Position numbers and translations under genes: made by a program. The notes below the pieces were generated by a model. The model was not told the DNA's origin, ran no database searches, and saw nothing but the letters and a program-made list of their open reading frames with translations. From Leptasterias polaris (taxonomy: Eukaryota > Echinodermata > Asteroidea > Forcipulatida > Asteriidae), in the NCBI GenBank assembly GCA_037783415.1, contig JAZGTN010000035.1, forward strand, positions 2,790,001 to 2,854,000: a stretch of 64,000 nt of DNA, written 5' to 3'. Below, piece by piece: positions 61,390-64,000 of this stretch (position 1 is the stretch's first letter; the number at the start of each line of letters is the position of its first letter).

Positions 61390-63002
61390 AAGTAGTTAAT
61401 TATTGTAAACTCGTGCGGATGTGCCCCATGAAATGCCTTTGTAAGTGCCATTCTGGTTAATTGATTTTGATATCACAGTAGTTTAGATTTTTTTTTTTTG
61501 AGGCTCGAAATATAGCATTATAGGGTCAGGTGATCGATGATGCTGTACTGACCCACAAGAGACTAATTGTTAAAGAGGATGATCAGCTAAGCCCTGCCCA
61601 CAATACTGCGCAGATGGCAATGCTGGTACTTTGCTTGCATTTCCCTATGTGAAGTGACCATCTACCACACCATGCACACGCAACGATACGAAAGGCAGCA
61701 GTCCGTCTACAATTTGTAATCGGATATAAAGGTGTTATACAGGATTGGTAAGGATAAAAACATCATTGTTTAATTTTAGTCTGAAAGCTTACTGATTAGG
61801 AAGTTTATACTAGAACAATTTTTTCTGTGAAATATTTCCCTCTGAAATGAAGTCATATTCGAGAAAACTGTATCTGAAAAAAAATAAAAAATACGCAACA
61901 GCTGATTTCGGTTGTTACAACCAAAATTAAGGACGTGTTTTAATGCAGAAAGTTGTGCATGTTTTTTTTCACTATTTTCTCCTGAATCACACAACGGATT
62001 AAGCCCAAATTCTCACAAGTTTTTTATTGCATGAACACTGTCATATACAGGTTTGTAGGCATTGCATGGTGAGGTATCAATGTATATTTGGTATATCTAC
62101 TTGCTAGGTAGATTTTGTTCTTTGAGAACTTGTCTTGCTATTTATTCTACTGCCGCGGAGTAGATTATTGGGAACGCTGTCTGCGACTATTTTGTCATCT
62201 CTACCAATCATGTATAACACCTTTAAGCCTGTCAGACAGTTGTGATTTGCCAAAGCATGGAGGAGTTGAGTGTCATGGTTCGTTTTAGTGTGACAGAACA
62301 TATTACATATTGACTAAAGACTGGGCAAGTCTTGCGCATATTTCAACGTTAAAGTGCGCAATTTTGTCTCCTTCACATGTTAAAATAATATCCATACAAA
62401 AAATAAAAATTCAGTACAAATGCTGCTTGTACGTTAATATGTAAACACATATCCCTACTTATGGTAACCCTCCTACTGTTTGACCACTCAATGTCACCCA
62501 AGTTCTTTTGAATGATAGATGCATTATACCAACATGCAGTATGGTATCATTATGATATCACACGGCCCATATCACACCCTGCATTTTGCGCTATTTTAAG
62601 TATACGCAAAACGTACACACATTCCAACACCGTGTATTGTGTTATTCTGGGCGTCAACTTTGATTGAAAATAAATTTGTTATCACACGCTCCCTCTTGGA
62701 ATACAAAAAAGATAGTACTCCATTAGCACTTGTGTGATAACTAATAGTACACAGACAGTTGTTCTTCCATACACAACCCTTGCAGTTGAGCGGTTTCAAA
62801 TTGTCAGTTGACTCACTGGCAAAATGTGAAGAAAAGTACGGAGGCTGAATCCCTTATTAATGTATTATAGTGATATAGCGGGGACCCTATTCTAAACTTG
62901 TTACCCCACAATATGTGCAAAGCGTCGGCTGCAAAGAGCTCTAAAAAATGGTAAAAACATTTTTGAGCATTAATGTTATAACTTATTGAGAAGTTAATAC
63001 TA

Positions 63003-63178
63003 GTACTCGGTTCTTATATAGCGCTTTTTATCACACCCCTAGGGGCGTATAAAAGTGCTCAGTATTTTTTCCTGCAAGGTACATGTATGTGGAGCTACGT
63101 TTTTGAAGTTTGAGACCGTTTCCTTTACATAGCACCATGTAATGGTTTACAAGGTGCTGTGGCGCAATATGCAGCATT
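63003..63178 (-). mobile_element. SINE family 1 fragment (3' part)
   Basis: Plus-strand text TCGGTTCTTATATAGCGCTT, TCCTGCAAGGTACATGTATG and CACCATGTAATGGTTTACAA is the reverse of the long-tail body and tail; the tRNA head is absent. Confidence 0.75.
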
Positions 63179-63457
63179 TTTGAATGGAGCAATTTTCATT
63201 ATCAAGATACGTTGTTGCACTGATGCGACGTGTTCTTAATGTATGTAGGCCTACTGACCTTTAAGTAATGCAACTGGCCCTTGTGGAATCAAACAGCATC
63301 GTAGAAGTTGTTTCCGAGCCTTACAAATCATACATTCAATACTAGTGACTTAAATTCATGTAATCAGTCTAAGTTAGGTTAATTTACGAACCTGATAACT
63401 AACACTTACAGAAGTTTGTTTTACCGCGGACTTTCCTGATGAATCCATCAAATTCCA

Positions 63458-63479
63458 CCCCCCCCCCCCCCCCCCCCCC
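63458..63479. repeat. C22 homopolymer
   Basis: Uninterrupted run of 22 C. Length may be an assembly estimate. Confidence 0.9.
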
Positions 63480-64000
63480 AGAAAACAGTGATAGAAAATC
63501 TTGGCATTTTTTTGTGTGGTTGTTGAGCATGAAATAGAAATCTGTGCAATTATGTAACTTGCCTTGTTTCTATTTTGTGCTCAAAATGGCAGCATGGAGT
63601 CCATAAAAACAAAATGGCACATAATGACCAACTCACCCAAACAGTTGACAGGAACATTTGTTAACATTGTTGGTTAGACACCTCTCTCAGCATTGAGTCC
63701 ACAGTACAGCTAAAAAGCCACAAACTAAACCATGAAAGATTTGTCCACTTTACAAGAAATTCCAAGTTTGGCTGTGCAGAATTTGGACCATAAAAACTGA
63801 GCTAGCATGTCACAGTAATTCCAATTACATGTACCAGAGGGCCCAATTTCAAAAAGGTTACCTGCCAAAATACCATGACCTATGCATATGACTGGTATCC
63901 TGCTTATTTTTCTTAAAGAAGATTGGTGTTTGTAAGCCTTTTTTCAGCAAAATTCTCATTCATTATTTTTTGATTTATTTATAAATATATATTGTTTATT

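Larger units (their letters stand above)
61223..64000 (+). other. OSBPL9 3' UTR and downstream intergenic DNA
   Basis: After the AATAAA at 61384 the region has a T-run near 61493, a fragment of the GAGAACTTGTCTTGCTATTT repeat (about 62060-62170, also at 38880-38950), a SINE family 1 tail (63003-63178) and a C22 homopolymer (63458-63479). No further gene was recognised on either strand. Confidence 0.6.

Overview
The window is animal nuclear DNA: AT-rich, with short exons flanked by GT...AG introns, no operons, and dense short interspersed repeats. The proteins encoded, the tRNA-derived SINEs and the many palindromic MITE-like elements fit a marine invertebrate deuterostome, most likely an echinoderm. 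This assignment is an inference; no species call is made.

Two complete protein-coding genes lie head to head. On the minus strand, 21212 down to 4742, is a DEPDC1-type gene (DEP domain plus an interrupted, probably catalytically dead RhoGAP-like fold). I assembled it as 10 coding exons totalling 3039 nt (1012 aa); every junction has GT/AG and matching phase. On the plus strand, 21499 to 61222, is an OSBPL9 (ORP9) type lipid-transfer protein: PH domain, coiled coil, FFAT motif, then the oxysterol-binding domain with its EQVSHHPP signature. I assembled it as 18 coding exons totalling 2340 nt (779 aa), again with every phase closing. The two start codons are 286 bp apart, so one compact bidirectional promoter probably serves a cell-division gene and a membrane-contact-site gene.

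Layout: 1-4741 intergenic repeats; 4742-21212 DEPDC1 (minus), with large introns holding MITEs and SINEs; 21213-21498 shared promoter; 21499-61222 OSBPL9 (plus), whose 11.2-kb intron 4 and 4.8-kb intron 5 are full of nested repeats; 61223-64000 3' UTR and repeats.

The most interesting signals are extra exon candidates that fit the OSBPL9 reading frame but have no counterpart in the ORP9 sequence I know. Two are symmetric phase-0 cassettes inside intron 4 (36292-36432 and 40904-40987). Two are candidate alternative first exons (28589-28678, and 47482-47571 with a longer form), the second of which would give a PH-less, ORP9S-like protein. Other notable items are four strong CTCF-like cores (two placed divergently in a long palindrome), a TTAA-flanked MITE family, a tandem array of tRNA-like units, a SINE nested inside another repeat with unoccupied relatives nearby, and two repeat ends carrying hammerhead-ribozyme-like cores. 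I found no prokaryotic system, CRISPR array or intact autonomous transposon.
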